Assembly: GCA_015066745.1 (NCBI GenBank)
Contig: SVNW01000002.1
Coordinates: 41,333 to 105,332, forward strand
DNA: 64,000 nt
Reading direction: 5' to 3'
Source: Ruminococcus sp.
GTDB taxonomy: Bacteria; Bacillota; Clostridia; Oscillospirales; Ruminococcaceae
Each line of letters starts with the position of its first letter. Position 1 is the first letter of the stretch. Under the pieces are notes generated by a model. That model saw only the letters and a program-made list of their open reading frames with translations. It ran no database searches and had not been told where the DNA came from. Below are positions 33,935-43,242 of this stretch, piece after piece. A program made the position numbers and the translations under genes.

Positions 33935-34417
33935 ATGGACTCATTATTACAACTTTTAAAACAAAATGCTCGTTTTACAAATCAGCAACTCGCCGCCATG
34001 CTTGATACGACAGAGGCGGATATAGCCGCCAGAATAAAAGATTTTGAAAAAAAAGGAGTTATCATGGGATACAGCGTTATCCTGAATGATGAACTTGCAG
34101 ATAAAGATACCGTTACTGCATTTATCGAAATAAGAGTAACACCTCAGAGAGACTGCGGATTTGACGATCTCGCCAAGACTATCATGATGTATGATGAAGT
34201 AGAAAGCGTATCTCTGATGTCAGGCGCATACGATCTTGCGGTAACAGTAACCGGTGCAGATCTCAAAACTATTGCACTCTTCGTTGCTCAGAAATTATCA
34301 ACTATAGAAGGTGTAATTTCTACCGCAACTCACTTTGTTCTCAGAAGATACAAAGAAAAAGGCATATTTATAAAACAAGACAAAAACATTGATGAGAGGG
34401 GCTTAGTATCTCCGTGA
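33935..34417 (+). CDS. Lrp/AsnC-family transcriptional regulator
   Basis: 160 residues. An N-terminal helix-turn-helix (FTNQQLAAMLDTTEADIAAR) is joined to a RAM/AsnC ligand-binding domain (VTAFIEIRVTPQ, VESVSLMSGAYDLAVTV). Such regulators sense amino acids. It overlaps the aminotransferase gene by 4 nt (GTGA), a pairing common in Clostridia that suggests it controls this aminotransferase. RBS AAAGGGAG. Confidence 0.94.
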   Translation: MDSLLQLLKQNARFTNQQLAAMLDTTEADIAARIKDFEKKGVIMGYSVILNDELADKDTVTAFIEIRVTPQRDCGFDDLAKTIMMYDEVESVSLMSGAYDLAVTVTGADLKTIALFVAQKLSTIEGVISTATHFVLRRYKEKGIFIKQDKNIDERGLVSP

Positions 34418-35583
34418 TAGATTACGATAAGATTCTGAATAAAACCATAAAGGAAATAAAACCTTCGGGTATAAGAAAATTTTTTGATATCGCACAGGAA
34501 ATAGATGATGTTATCAGTCTTGGCGTAGGCGAACCTGACTTCCCTACTCCATGGTCGATAAGACAGAAGGCTATACAGACTATAGAAAACAAAAGAACAA
34601 TATACACTGCAAATGCAGGTCTTGAATCACTCAGAAAATCCATCAGCAACTATACCAAAAGACATATTAACATCGAATATGATCCAAAGACAGAAATAGT
34701 TGTTACTGTAGGCGGTTCTGAAGCGATCGACATTTCTATAAGAACACTGGTAAATCCGGGTGATGAAGTTCTCATAGTTGAACCGTGCTTTGTTTGTTAC
34801 TCACCTATAGTAAGCCTTTCAGGCGGTGTTCCTGTTCCGATTGAAACAAAAATGGAAGACAATTTCAAACTTACAGCAGAAGCTCTCAAAGCAAAAATAA
34901 CAGACAAAACAAAGCTTCTTATTCTTCCTTTCCCAAACAACCCGACCGGTGCTATCATGACAAGAAAGGATCTTGAAAAAATTGCTGATGTACTCAGAGA
35001 TACAGATATAATGATTCTTTCAGACGAGATCTATTCTGAACTGACATACGGAAGAAAACACTGTTCAATAGCTCAGATAGACGGTATGCGTGAAAGAACC
35101 ATAATGATCAACGGTTTCTCCAAAGCATTTGCTATGACAGGCTGGCGTCTTGGATATGTCTGCGCACCTCAGCCAATCGCAAAACAGATAGTAAAACTTC
35201 ATCAGTACGCTATAATGTGTTCACCGACTGTAAGCCAGTATGCAGGAATAGAAGCTCTTGACAACTGCGAAAAAGAAGTTCAGAAAATGGTAAATGAATA
35301 CAATGTAAGAAGAAGATTTCTTACTGATTCATTTAACAGACTCGGTCTTACCTGCTTTAATCCGGAAGGTGCTTTCTACGTGTTCCCTTGTATAAAGAGC
35401 ACAGGTATGAAGAGTGAAGAATTTTGCGAAAAACTTCTTCACAGCAAAAAAGTAGCTGTAGTTCCAGGAAATGCATTTGGCGAAAGCGGTGAAGGTCATA
35501 TCAGAGTTTCTTACGCTTATTCATTAAATCATCTCAATGAGGCAATCTCAAGAATTGAGGAATTTATAAACGAACTGAAATGA
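34414..35583 (+). CDS. PLP-dependent aminotransferase, class I/II
   Basis: 389 residues, GTG start overlapping the Lrp stop, with GAGAGGGG upstream. The fold-type I motifs are SLGVGEPDFPTP, PNNPTGA, LSDEIYSELTYG and the PLP-Lys region NGFSKAFAMTGWRLGY, with the C-terminal Arg in GHIRVSYA. It matches the aspartate/aromatic aminotransferase group. The exact amino acid is not clear. It is translationally coupled to the regulator and 9 nt upstream of ispE. Confidence 0.95.
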   Translation: MIDYDKILNKTIKEIKPSGIRKFFDIAQEIDDVISLGVGEPDFPTPWSIRQKAIQTIENKRTIYTANAGLESLRKSISNYTKRHINIEYDPKTEIVVTVGGSEAIDISIRTLVNPGDEVLIVEPCFVCYSPIVSLSGGVPVPIETKMEDNFKLTAEALKAKITDKTKLLILPFPNNPTGAIMTRKDLEKIADVLRDTDIMILSDEIYSELTYGRKHCSIAQIDGMRERTIMINGFSKAFAMTGWRLGYVCAPQPIAKQIVKLHQYAIMCSPTVSQYAGIEALDNCEKEVQKMVNEYNVRRRFLTDSFNRLGLTCFNPEGAFYVFPCIKSTGMKSEEFCEKLLHSKKVAVVPGNAFGESGEGHIRVSYAYSLNHLNEAISRIEEFINELK

Positions 35584-35592
35584 GGCGTAAAA

Positions 35593-36447
35593 ATGAATAC
35601 AATATCGATCAAAACACACGCCAAAATCAATCTCACACTTGACGTTACCGAAAAACGTCCTGACGGTTACCACAATATCGACAGTATCTTCGAAGAAATA
35701 TCGCTTTATGATACTGTTTCGATAACAGTGACTGACTCAGAAGATATCACAATATCATGCGATAAACCTGATATACCGTGTGATAAAAATAATATCGTCT
35801 ATAAAGCATCTGAAAAATTTTTTGAATACACAGGTATCAAAAACCGCGGATTGCATATAGACATACAAAAAAATATTCCCAGTCAGGCAGGAATGGGCGG
35901 AGGAAGTACAAATGCCGCAGGCGTATTGAAACTCCTTGACAAACTCTATGACACAAACCTCACTGATAACGAACTCATGAAAACAGGTCTTAGCGTAGGT
36001 GCAGACACACCATTCTTTATAAAAGGCGGACTTTGTCATGTAACAGGAATAGGTGAAATAGTCGTCCCTCTTCCCTCACTTCCCAAACATTATATAATAA
36101 TAGCCAAAGGTGAAGGCGGAATATCGACTCCTGCCGCATATAAGGAAATTGACAGTCTCAAAGATCCTGTTCATCAGAACACACAAAAAATACTAAACGC
36201 CGTAACCAACAAAGATATAAACACATTGATGTCAGAATCAATAAATACCTTTGAATTTACACAGCTTCCCGATGATGTTCTAAAAATAAAAGAAATACTA
36301 AAAAAACATTCACCGACAGGAGTTCACATGACCGGAAGCGGTTCGGCAGTTTTCGGAATTTTTACAGATATAACAAAAGCAGAAAATGCTTTGGCAGAAC
36401 TTAAACTTAAAAATTTTTCATTTACAGGATTGTATGAAAATATTTAA
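35593..36447 (+). CDS. ispE: 4-diphosphocytidyl-2-C-methyl-D-erythritol kinase (IspE)
   Basis: 284 residues, GHMP kinase family. It has KTHAKINLTLDVTEKRPDGY at the N-terminus, the ATP-binding loop PSQAGMGGGSTNAAG (about 96-110) and the C-terminal motif VHMTGSGSAVFG. It phosphorylates CDP-ME in the MEP isoprenoid pathway. It lies between the aminotransferase and signal peptidase genes on a plus-strand operon, with RBS GAGGCG. Confidence 0.96.
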   Translation: MNTISIKTHAKINLTLDVTEKRPDGYHNIDSIFEEISLYDTVSITVTDSEDITISCDKPDIPCDKNNIVYKASEKFFEYTGIKNRGLHIDIQKNIPSQAGMGGGSTNAAGVLKLLDKLYDTNLTDNELMKTGLSVGADTPFFIKGGLCHVTGIGEIVVPLPSLPKHYIIIAKGEGGISTPAAYKEIDSLKDPVHQNTQKILNAVTNKDINTLMSESINTFEFTQLPDDVLKIKEILKKHSPTGVHMTGSGSAVFGIFTDITKAENALAELKLKNFSFTGLYENI

Positions 36448-36479
36448 TATCAGTTTTTTAAGAAAGGACAATTTTTATT

Positions 36480-37085
36480 ATGTTAAAGAAAAAAGAAAAA
36501 ACAACGAAAAAAGAAAAACTTACATTCAAATCATTCATGAAAGATTTTATCAGCTGTGCGCTTACTTTTTCGGTTACTATGGCAGCATACCACTTTACAT
36601 TTACTCATCTTTTACAGAAATCCGTTGTTGAAGGCTCATCTATGGAACCTACTCTGTATGAAAATGACACACTTATTTCAACAAAAATATTTGACACTGA
36701 ACAGGGTGATATTGTTATCATTAAAAGTGAAAAACTCGGAAAAGATATAGTAAAAAGAGTTATCGCACTTGAAGGGCAGACAGTTGATATTGACTTTGAC
36801 GAAGGCATTGTTTATGTTGACGGAGAACCGCTCAACGAACAGCTCTACAACGAAGGCGAAGAACTTCATGCTGATTATTTTGTAAACACTCTTACTACCA
36901 ACAATCAAAATTCGGCTGCACAATATCCTATGGTCGTTCCCGAAGGTTATATATTTGTTCTCGGTGATAACAGAAACGCTTCTCTCGACAGCAAATCAAA
37001 TCAGCTTGGATTTGTACCCGTAGATGAAATAACTTCAGAAGTTGTAGTAAGAACACACCCGATAAACGATATGAAATTGTTCTGA
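36480..37085 (+). CDS. lepB: Type I signal peptidase
   Basis: 201 residues. A basic N-terminus (KKKEKTTKKEK) leads into one membrane anchor (FISCALTFSVTMAAYHFTF). The catalytic Ser is in VEGSSMEPTL, the catalytic Lys in KDIVKRVIALEG, and the conserved box is FVLGDNRNASLDS. It cleaves signal peptides of secreted proteins at the outer face of the membrane. It is the last gene of the plus-strand operon and ends at a terminator. Confidence 0.96.
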   Translation: MLKKKEKTTKKEKLTFKSFMKDFISCALTFSVTMAAYHFTFTHLLQKSVVEGSSMEPTLYENDTLISTKIFDTEQGDIVIIKSEKLGKDIVKRVIALEGQTVDIDFDEGIVYVDGEPLNEQLYNEGEELHADYFVNTLTTNNQNSAAQYPMVVPEGYIFVLGDNRNASLDSKSNQLGFVPVDEITSEVVVRTHPINDMKLF

Positions 37086-37103
37086 TTATATTTTTGATTA
37101 CAT

Positions 37104-37150
37104 AAAAAAACTTGTATGGTGATAAACAAAACACTATACAAGTTTTTTAT
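37104..37150. terminator. Bidirectional terminator between lepB and surE
   Basis: Stem AAAAAACTTGTAT-GGTG / CACT-ATACAAGTTTTTT (one G-T pair), loop ATAAACAAAA. T tracts on both strands fit the two convergent operons. Confidence 0.8.
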
Positions 37151-37200
37151 TTTTTAAAATCAATTCATACCTATAAGTACTGAAAACTTTAATACAACCC

Positions 37201-37914
37201 TCATTCAAGATTCTTTATAGTACCTATTGAAATATATTTGTCAAACAATGCCTTTAAATCAGAACCTTCTTCTGCGTTTTCGCAGTATTCGCCTTCTACC
37301 ATATACTCTTTTGTACCGTCGGCAAGTTCTTTGCAGTTATAATGGTCTTTGAAAATAAATCCTTTTGAAACAAATCTGTTTCTTAAAATCCCCTTAAATT
37401 CCTTCGGGTCGCAAGTCGGAAAATTTACGTTCAGGATCTTATCTGTTCCAAGTTCCATGTTCATAACTTCGCTTAATACTTCGTCAAGATACATCTGAGT
37501 TATTATATAACCGTCATTTGTTCCTTCTGAAAAAGCAATAGAAGGTATTCCCTGAAATATAGCTTCCATAGCAGCTCCTATAGTACCTGAATACATTACA
37601 TCACTTCCGGCATTGTATCCGAAATTTATTCCGGAAAGTACTATGTCAGGCTTCTGAGGGAGAATATTCAATACTCCTACCCTTACACAATCGGCAGGAG
37701 AACCCGATACTGCAAATGCTCTTACTCCGTCAACGGGAAAATCTGCTTTAGCAACAGTAAATGGCGTGTGAAGGTTTATACTGTGTGACGCTCCGCTTTT
37801 CTGAACATCGGGAGCTACCACCCATACTTCGCCGTATTTTTTAACTGATTTTGCAAGACGTATAATGCCCGATGCATTTATTCCGTCGTCATTTGTTATC
37901 ATTATTCTTTTCAT
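37201..37914 (-). CDS. surE: 5'/3'-nucleotidase SurE
   Basis: 237 residues from the ATG at 37914, which gives the standard SurE start MKRIMITNDDG. A GTG at 37926 overlaps the hflX stop. The metal-binding motif is ITNDDG, followed by VVAPDVQKSGASHSIN and DIVLSGINFGYNAGSDVMYSGTIGAAMEA, all typical. It dephosphorylates nucleoside monophosphates and short polyphosphates. It is co-transcribed with hflX. Confidence 0.95.
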   Translation of the reverse strand: MKRIMITNDDGINASGIIRLAKSVKKYGEVWVVAPDVQKSGASHSINLHTPFTVAKADFPVDGVRAFAVSGSPADCVRVGVLNILPQKPDIVLSGINFGYNAGSDVMYSGTIGAAMEAIFQGIPSIAFSEGTNDGYIITQMYLDEVLSEVMNMELGTDKILNVNFPTCDPKEFKGILRNRFVSKGFIFKDHYNCKELADGTKEYMVEGEYCENAEEGSDLKALFDKYISIGTIKNLE

Positions 37915-37922
37915 CGTTTTCT

Positions 37923-39167
37923 TCACTTTCCAACTTCATATTCACTGCATAATTTCTGTATTTTTATATCAACAAGTGCCTCTAATTTTATTCCTGTGTC
38001 GGTATATTCTTCGGTGATTATTTTTCCGTTTTCTCTTATTCTGTTTATAAGCTGTGTCTGAGCATATGGAATATCAAGATTCATTATCTTTGCAGTTTCA
38101 GGCAGATTTTCCGTTACCGCAGTAAGCAATTCATCAAATCCCGTTTTGTTCTTTGCCGAGATCCTTACAGAACATAGATCATGCGGTATGCATAATTCAT
38201 CATGAGCTATATCGCATTTGTTAAGCACATAAATATGCGGTATATCCTCACAACCCAGTTCAGTGAGAAGCTCACCCGTTACCTTGATTTTCTCAATAGC
38301 TGATTCGTCCGAAGAATCTATTATCTCTATAATAAGGTCTGCAGAAGCTGCTTCTTCAAGTGTAGACTTGAATGCTTCAACAAGACTGTGAGGCAATCGC
38401 TGAATAAATCCTACTGTATCTACAAGCATGACACTTCTTCCGTCAGGAAGCTCTATCGACCTTGATGTAGTATCGAGTGTTGCAAAAAGTTTATTTTCCG
38501 CAAGTACTCCGGCATCGGTAAGCGAATTTAACAACGTAGATTTTCCGGCATTTGTATATCCGACAATAGCGGCAGTAAGAACACTGTCTTTCTTTCTGCG
38601 GATACGCTGTCTTTTTCTGCGTTCCTCAAGTTCTTTTAACTCTTCTTCAAGCGCCGCAATACGTCTTCTGATATGACGTTTGTCAGTTTCAAGTTTTGTT
38701 TCACCCGGACCTCTTGTACCTATACCACCACCGAGTCTTGAAAGTTCAACACCCATGCCTGTAAGACGTGGCAGTCTGTATTTCTGAAGCGCAAGTTCAA
38801 CCTGAAGTTTACCTTCTTTTGTCCTTGCTCTCGATGCAAATATATCTAAAATAAGCATCGTTCTGTCTATAACACGCACATCAGTTATATTTTCAATATT
38901 TCTTATCTGAGTTGCACTAAGTTCATGATCAAATACTATCAGTTCCGCCTGAAGATTTTCACAAGCATCAGAAAGCTCGTGAAGTCTTCCTGCTCCCATA
39001 CAGGTTCCAGGATCATAAGCCGGTCTTTTCTGAGTAATAGTTCCTACAACTTCGCCATCAGCTGTTTTTGTGAGTTCTTCAAGTTCAAGAAGCGACCGCT
39101 CAACATCATATTCACCTGTATCAACAGCTGCCAGTATTACTTTTGTTTTTGGCTTGCTTTCGTCCAT
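37923..39167 (-). CDS. hflX: Ribosome-associated GTPase HflX
   Basis: 414 residues from the ATG at 39167 with RBS AGGAGATGG; an in-frame ATG at 39230 lies inside the upstream terminator. The N-terminal HflX domain has YDPGTCMGAGRLHEL and RLGGGIGTRGPGETKLE. The GTPase has P-loop VGYTNAGKSTLLN, switch II DTVGFIQRLPH and guanine motif NKCD. HflX splits stalled ribosomes under stress. Confidence 0.96.
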   Translation of the reverse strand: MDESKPKTKVILAAVDTGEYDVERSLLELEELTKTADGEVVGTITQKRPAYDPGTCMGAGRLHELSDACENLQAELIVFDHELSATQIRNIENITDVRVIDRTMLILDIFASRARTKEGKLQVELALQKYRLPRLTGMGVELSRLGGGIGTRGPGETKLETDKRHIRRRIAALEEELKELEERRKRQRIRRKKDSVLTAAIVGYTNAGKSTLLNSLTDAGVLAENKLFATLDTTSRSIELPDGRSVMLVDTVGFIQRLPHSLVEAFKSTLEEAASADLIIEIIDSSDESAIEKIKVTGELLTELGCEDIPHIYVLNKCDIAHDELCIPHDLCSVRISAKNKTGFDELLTAVTENLPETAKIMNLDIPYAQTQLINRIRENGKIITEEYTDTGIKLEALVDIKIQKLCSEYEVGK

Positions 39168-39198
39168 ATTCCATCTCCTAAAAATGTTTATTATATTC

Positions 39199-39238
39199 AA
39201 AAACACATGAATCGTAATACCCTGATCCATGTGTTTTT
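39199..39238. terminator. Terminator downstream of the membrane-protein gene ending the pur operon
   Basis: Stem AAAAACACATG/CATGTGTTTTT with an 18-nt loop. It starts about 24 nt after the stop at 39262 on the minus strand. T runs are present on both strands. Confidence 0.7.
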
Positions 39239-39261
39239 TTAATTTTTAAAATACTATAATT

Positions 39262-39897
39262 TCAGTCTTCAAAAAATCCGTCATCTTCATACACCTTTGC
39301 TACATCACCGTGACAATCGACATCTATCATTTCACGACTGTGAAATACAAGTATGAGCGAATACAAAATAATATATGCAAAAGAATTTACCAGAACACTC
39401 GCATACACTCTTACACCAAAAACTATAGCAAATGTCCCCAGCATCATGAGAACCGCAGATATTGTAACAGCTATCTGAATGCATGTTTTATTTGGTTCAA
39501 GCTGAAGATATGACATAGCTACGATCGCGGAAAAAACACAATGCCCTATTATAAGTATCTTTGATGCCGGTGTATAAAAATCTTCAACATCTATAAGATT
39601 GAAGTCACAAATCATTATCACAAACTCGACGACAAAGTAAATCGCCATACAAACTTTGAGAAAATGTCTGAATCTTAATTTTACACCGTAACCTACTACC
39701 GAAACAAGCATCATTAAAAATCCGCCTACTTCTATCGAATAAGCAATGACTTCAACAGGAATCACTATATTTCCGGTTCTGCGATAATAAGCATAATAGA
39801 TCATAGTAACAATAATAAATATTACAAACATAATATTTGCGATAAGACCTATTTTGGTGTAGCCTCTGAAACTATTTATTTTATTGAACTTTTCCAT
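39262..39897 (-). CDS. Membrane protein of unknown function at the end of the purine operon
   Basis: 211 residues with about six predicted membrane segments (for example IGLIANIMFVIFIIVTMIYY, VGGFLMMLVSVVGY, FVVEFVIMICDF and SFAYIILYSLILVF). The C-terminal tail is acidic (YEDDGFFED). It starts only 21 nt after the purD stop with no terminator between, and a good terminator follows it. It therefore appears to be the last gene of the purine operon. A purine transport role would be speculative; no transporter family is recognised. Confidence 0.8.
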   Translation of the reverse strand: MEKFNKINSFRGYTKIGLIANIMFVIFIIVTMIYYAYYRRTGNIVIPVEVIAYSIEVGGFLMMLVSVVGYGVKLRFRHFLKVCMAIYFVVEFVIMICDFNLIDVEDFYTPASKILIIGHCVFSAIVAMSYLQLEPNKTCIQIAVTISAVLMMLGTFAIVFGVRVYASVLVNSFAYIILYSLILVFHSREMIDVDCHGDVAKVYEDDGFFED

Positions 39898-39918
39898 CTG
39901 ACACCTCCGGCAAGAGCC

Positions 39919-41205
39919 TTATTTGTCAGAAGCCATAAGTGCCTTTGCTCCGATATCATTACGATAGTGATGATTTTTAAAGTTTATTTTCTTAACACAG
40001 CTGTAAGACTGATCAAGTGCTTCCTTCAATGTATTTCCTGTAGCTGTAACGTTAAGTACTCTGCCTCCTGCTGTAAGGAATTTTTCATTTTCATACTTTG
40101 TACCTGCATGATATACAAATGCACCTTCAACCTGACCCTTATCATCAAGACCGTTTATTTCAAGACCTGTTTCATACTGCTTAGGATAACCACCACTTGC
40201 CATAACAACACATGCGGCAGACTGATTTTTCCACTTCATTTCAACTTCATCAAGTTTGTCATTATAGATCGCAAGCATGATATCAACTATATCTGTATCA
40301 AGCAATGGGAGAACTACCTGTGTTTCAGGATCGCCAAAACGACAGTTGTATTCTATTACCTTAGCACCGTTTGGTGTAAGCATAAGTCCAAAATAAAGAC
40401 AGCCTTTGAAAGTTCTGTTTTCTTTGTTCATAGCTTCAACTGTAGGGATAAAAATCTTTTCCATACATTCTTTTGCTATTTCTTCTGTATAGTAAGGGTT
40501 TGGTGCTATTGTTCCCATACCACCTGTGTTAAGACCTTCATCATTGTCAAGCGCTCTCTTGTGATCCATTGAAGAAACCATAGGTCTTATTGTTTTTCCG
40601 TCTGTAAAACAAAGAACAGAAACTTCAAAACCTGTAAGGAATTCTTCTACAACTATCTGTGAACCGCTTGCACCAAAAATCTTGTCTTCCATTATTGATT
40701 TTACAGCGTCTTCTGCTTCTTCAAAGTTCTGTGCGATTATAACACCCTTTCCGAGTGCAAGACCGTCAGCCTTTACTACAGCAGGATACTGATTTCTTTC
40801 TTTGAGATATTTTATTGCATCTTCTGCATTTGTAAATACTTCATATGCAGCGGTAGGGATATTGTACTTCTTCATAAGATCTTTTGAAAATACTTTACTT
40901 CCCTCTATTATTGCAGCAGCCTTATTTGGGCCGAACGTTGCAAATCCTTCTTTATTAAGCACATCTACCATTCCAAGTACAAGCGGATCGTCAGGTGCAA
41001 CTACGACCAGATCAGCGCTTACTTTTTTTGCTACTGCCAATACTCCGTCAATATCAGTTGCTTTTACATCACTGATGCATTCTGCATATCTTGATATACC
41101 GCCGTTTCCCGGTACACAGTATATCTTATCAGCTTTTTTGCTTTCATGTATTTTCATTACGAGAGCGTGTTCACGTCCGCCACCGCCAACTACTAAAATA
41201 TTCAT
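39919..41205 (-). CDS. purD: Phosphoribosylamine-glycine ligase (PurD)
   Basis: 428 residues from the ATG at 41205 (MNILVVGGGGREHAL), with AGGAGG upstream; an earlier ATG at 41238 is not supported by an RBS. ATP-grasp motifs are present (VVKADGLALGKGV, VVEEFLTGFEVSVL, EYNCRFGDPETQ). It catalyses step two of de novo purine synthesis. The gene is second to last in the operon and about 106 nt downstream of purH. Confidence 0.97.
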   Translation of the reverse strand: MNILVVGGGGREHALVMKIHESKKADKIYCVPGNGGISRYAECISDVKATDIDGVLAVAKKVSADLVVVAPDDPLVLGMVDVLNKEGFATFGPNKAAAIIEGSKVFSKDLMKKYNIPTAAYEVFTNAEDAIKYLKERNQYPAVVKADGLALGKGVIIAQNFEEAEDAVKSIMEDKIFGASGSQIVVEEFLTGFEVSVLCFTDGKTIRPMVSSMDHKRALDNDEGLNTGGMGTIAPNPYYTEEIAKECMEKIFIPTVEAMNKENRTFKGCLYFGLMLTPNGAKVIEYNCRFGDPETQVVLPLLDTDIVDIMLAIYNDKLDEVEMKWKNQSAACVVMASGGYPKQYETGLEINGLDDKGQVEGAFVYHAGTKYENEKFLTAGGRVLNVTATGNTLKEALDQSYSCVKKINFKNHHYRNDIGAKALMASDK

Positions 41206-41311
41206 ATAAAATATCCTCCTGTTTTTCATTACTAACAAATATATCGCAAATGCAAAATATGAGTTTCACTTATCCGCATCTGCGATATATCAATAATTTA
41301 TTAATTTATTA

Positions 41312-42493
41312 TCAGTGATGGAAAAGTCTTATTCCTGTAAATGCCATTGCAATATTGTACTTGTTGCAAGTTTCAATAACATTGTCATCTCTGATAGAAC
41401 CGCCAGGCTGAGCAATATATTCTACACCGCTCTTCTTAGCTCTTTCGATGTTATCGCCAAATGGGAAGAATGCGTCTGAACCGAGAGAAACGTCCTTGTT
41501 CTTTGCAAGCCATTCCTTCTGCTGTTCTTTTGTGAATACTTCCGGCTTTTCGGCAAATATATTCTGCCATACGCCATCTGCAAGAACGTCCATATATTCG
41601 TCGGAAATATATACGTCTATTGCATTGTCTCTGTCAGCACGTCTGATATTTTCAACAAATTTAAGACCAAGTACCTGTGGAGCCTGTCTTAACCACCATA
41701 TATCAGCCTTGTTACCTGCAAGTCTTGTGCAGTGGATTCTTGACTGCTGTCCTGCACCGATACCGATAGCCTGTCCGTCCTTTACGTAGCAAACAGAATT
41801 TGACTGAGTATACTTGAGTGTGATAAGAGAAATGAGAAGATCTCTCTTCTTGTCATCAGGGATTTCCTTGTTGTCTGTAACAACATTTGCAAGCATATCG
41901 TTATTGATAAGGAGATTGTTTCTTCCCTGTTCAAATGTAACACCGTAAACCTGCTTGCGTTCGATTTCCATAGGAACATAATCAGCATTTATCTTGATGA
42001 TGTTATAAGTACCTTTTCTCTTTGATTTAAGAATTTCAAGAGCTTCATCAGTATAACCAGGAGCAATGATACCATCTGAAACTTCACGCTGGATCATCTT
42101 TGCTGTAACAGCATCACATGTATCTGAAAGTGCAATGAAGTCACCGTATGATGACATTCTGTCAGCGCCTCTTGCTCTTGCATATGCACAAGCCATAGGT
42201 GAAAGTTCACCGAGGTCATCAACAAAATAAATTTTCTTGAGTGTGTCTGAGAGCGGTACGCCTACAGCGGCACCTGCAGGTGAAACGTGCTTGAATGAAG
42301 TAGCGGCACAAAGACCTGTAGCAGCTTTGAGTTCCTTAACAAGCTGCCAGCCGTTGAATGCGTCAAGAAGATTTATATATCCCGGATTTCCGTTAAGTAT
42401 TTCTATTGGTAAATCAGAACCGTCTTCAACAAAGATTCTTGAAGGTTTCTGATTAGGGTTACAGCCGTATTTTAATGAAAGTTCCTTAGCCAT
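41312..42493 (-). CDS. purH: AICAR transformylase, stand-alone (PurH transformylase domain only)
   Basis: 393 residues, against about 510-530 for bifunctional PurH. The whole chain is the transformylase: ATSFKHVSPAGAAVG carries the Lys-His active-site pair, followed by GIGAGQQSRIHCTRLAGNKA and DAFFPFGDNIERA. The N-terminal MGS-like IMP cyclohydrolase domain is missing. The adjacent PurO-type gene can supply that second reaction. It transfers formyl from 10-formyl-THF to AICAR. Confidence 0.93.
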   Translation of the reverse strand: MAKELSLKYGCNPNQKPSRIFVEDGSDLPIEILNGNPGYINLLDAFNGWQLVKELKAATGLCAATSFKHVSPAGAAVGVPLSDTLKKIYFVDDLGELSPMACAYARARGADRMSSYGDFIALSDTCDAVTAKMIQREVSDGIIAPGYTDEALEILKSKRKGTYNIIKINADYVPMEIERKQVYGVTFEQGRNNLLINNDMLANVVTDNKEIPDDKKRDLLISLITLKYTQSNSVCYVKDGQAIGIGAGQQSRIHCTRLAGNKADIWWLRQAPQVLGLKFVENIRRADRDNAIDVYISDEYMDVLADGVWQNIFAEKPEVFTKEQQKEWLAKNKDVSLGSDAFFPFGDNIERAKKSGVEYIAQPGGSIRDDNVIETCNKYNIAMAFTGIRLFHH

Positions 42494-42511
42494 GATTACA
42501 TCCCTTTCTGA

Positions 42512-43228
42512 TTATTTATTTTTGTTTTCAATTATTGTTGTAGTCTTGCCTGTTTCAAGTTCAATGTATCTTACAAAGAGAGATACTTTATTTTCTTCGT
42601 TAAGGCTGTTCCAGAGTATATCCTTGAACTCGTTTATATCATTTGGTATGGATATGAGTTTTGGTTCGCCTTCAAAACTAGGAAGTGGATTTCCGTCACA
42701 CTTGTATGTGTGAATAAAATGACCTTCACCGTTTATAGGATTTTTGTATGAGAAAGTATATCTCTGACATGAATCAGGATTTCCGTTTGCACTCTTGAGT
42801 ATAGAAAGTGCATAGTTGAAGGACTTGTCTTCTTCATGCTTGATGATACCGCTGATTCTTGGTGTATAGTTAGGAGCATCAGGTTCAAATTCTCTGAGTC
42901 TGAGTGACTGTTCAAAAGTCATCTGATTGTTCATCTGCTCATATATAGTATCTGTCTGATCACCGTTTGTAACTATAGTCTTATTTCCAAGTACGCGAAC
43001 AGGAGCGTATATTATAAGGCTTGGATCTGTAAGCTTTGAAGGATCGAAAGCTTCTGTTCTGATACCTTCACCCTCTGTTACGAATACTCTGTTACGGCTG
43101 TTTTCGCTTCTTCCCATGATAAAATAAGCTGTTACAGCATTTTTACCGTCTGCTGATTTGCCTATTATGATACCACGACCCGGATAAGCATTTTCTTTAA
43201 GTTCTTTTTCTATAGATAACATTTCCAT
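42512..43228 (-). CDS. PurO-type IMP cyclohydrolase
   Basis: 238 residues. The N-terminal segment YPGRGIIIGKSADGKNAVTA, with RSENSRNRVFV and NYTPRISGI, matches the archaeal-type IMP cyclohydrolase family (PurO), not the MGS-type domain of bacterial PurH. It closes FAICAR to IMP. It lies between purN and the stand-alone transformylase gene, with 14-18 nt gaps, which supports a matched two-protein replacement of bifunctional PurH. Confidence 0.85.
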   Translation of the reverse strand: MEMLSIEKELKENAYPGRGIIIGKSADGKNAVTAYFIMGRSENSRNRVFVTEGEGIRTEAFDPSKLTDPSLIIYAPVRVLGNKTIVTNGDQTDTIYEQMNNQMTFEQSLRLREFEPDAPNYTPRISGIIKHEEDKSFNYALSILKSANGNPDSCQRYTFSYKNPINGEGHFIHTYKCDGNPLPSFEGEPKLISIPNDINEFKDILWNSLNEENKVSLFVRYIELETGKTTTIIENKNK

Positions 43229-43242
43229 GATTATATCCTCAC

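Noticed and set aside
39967..40572. 201-codon open frame on the plus strand
   Set aside because: It lies wholly within purD on the other strand, is Cys/Phe/Ile-rich, and has no RBS or family motif.
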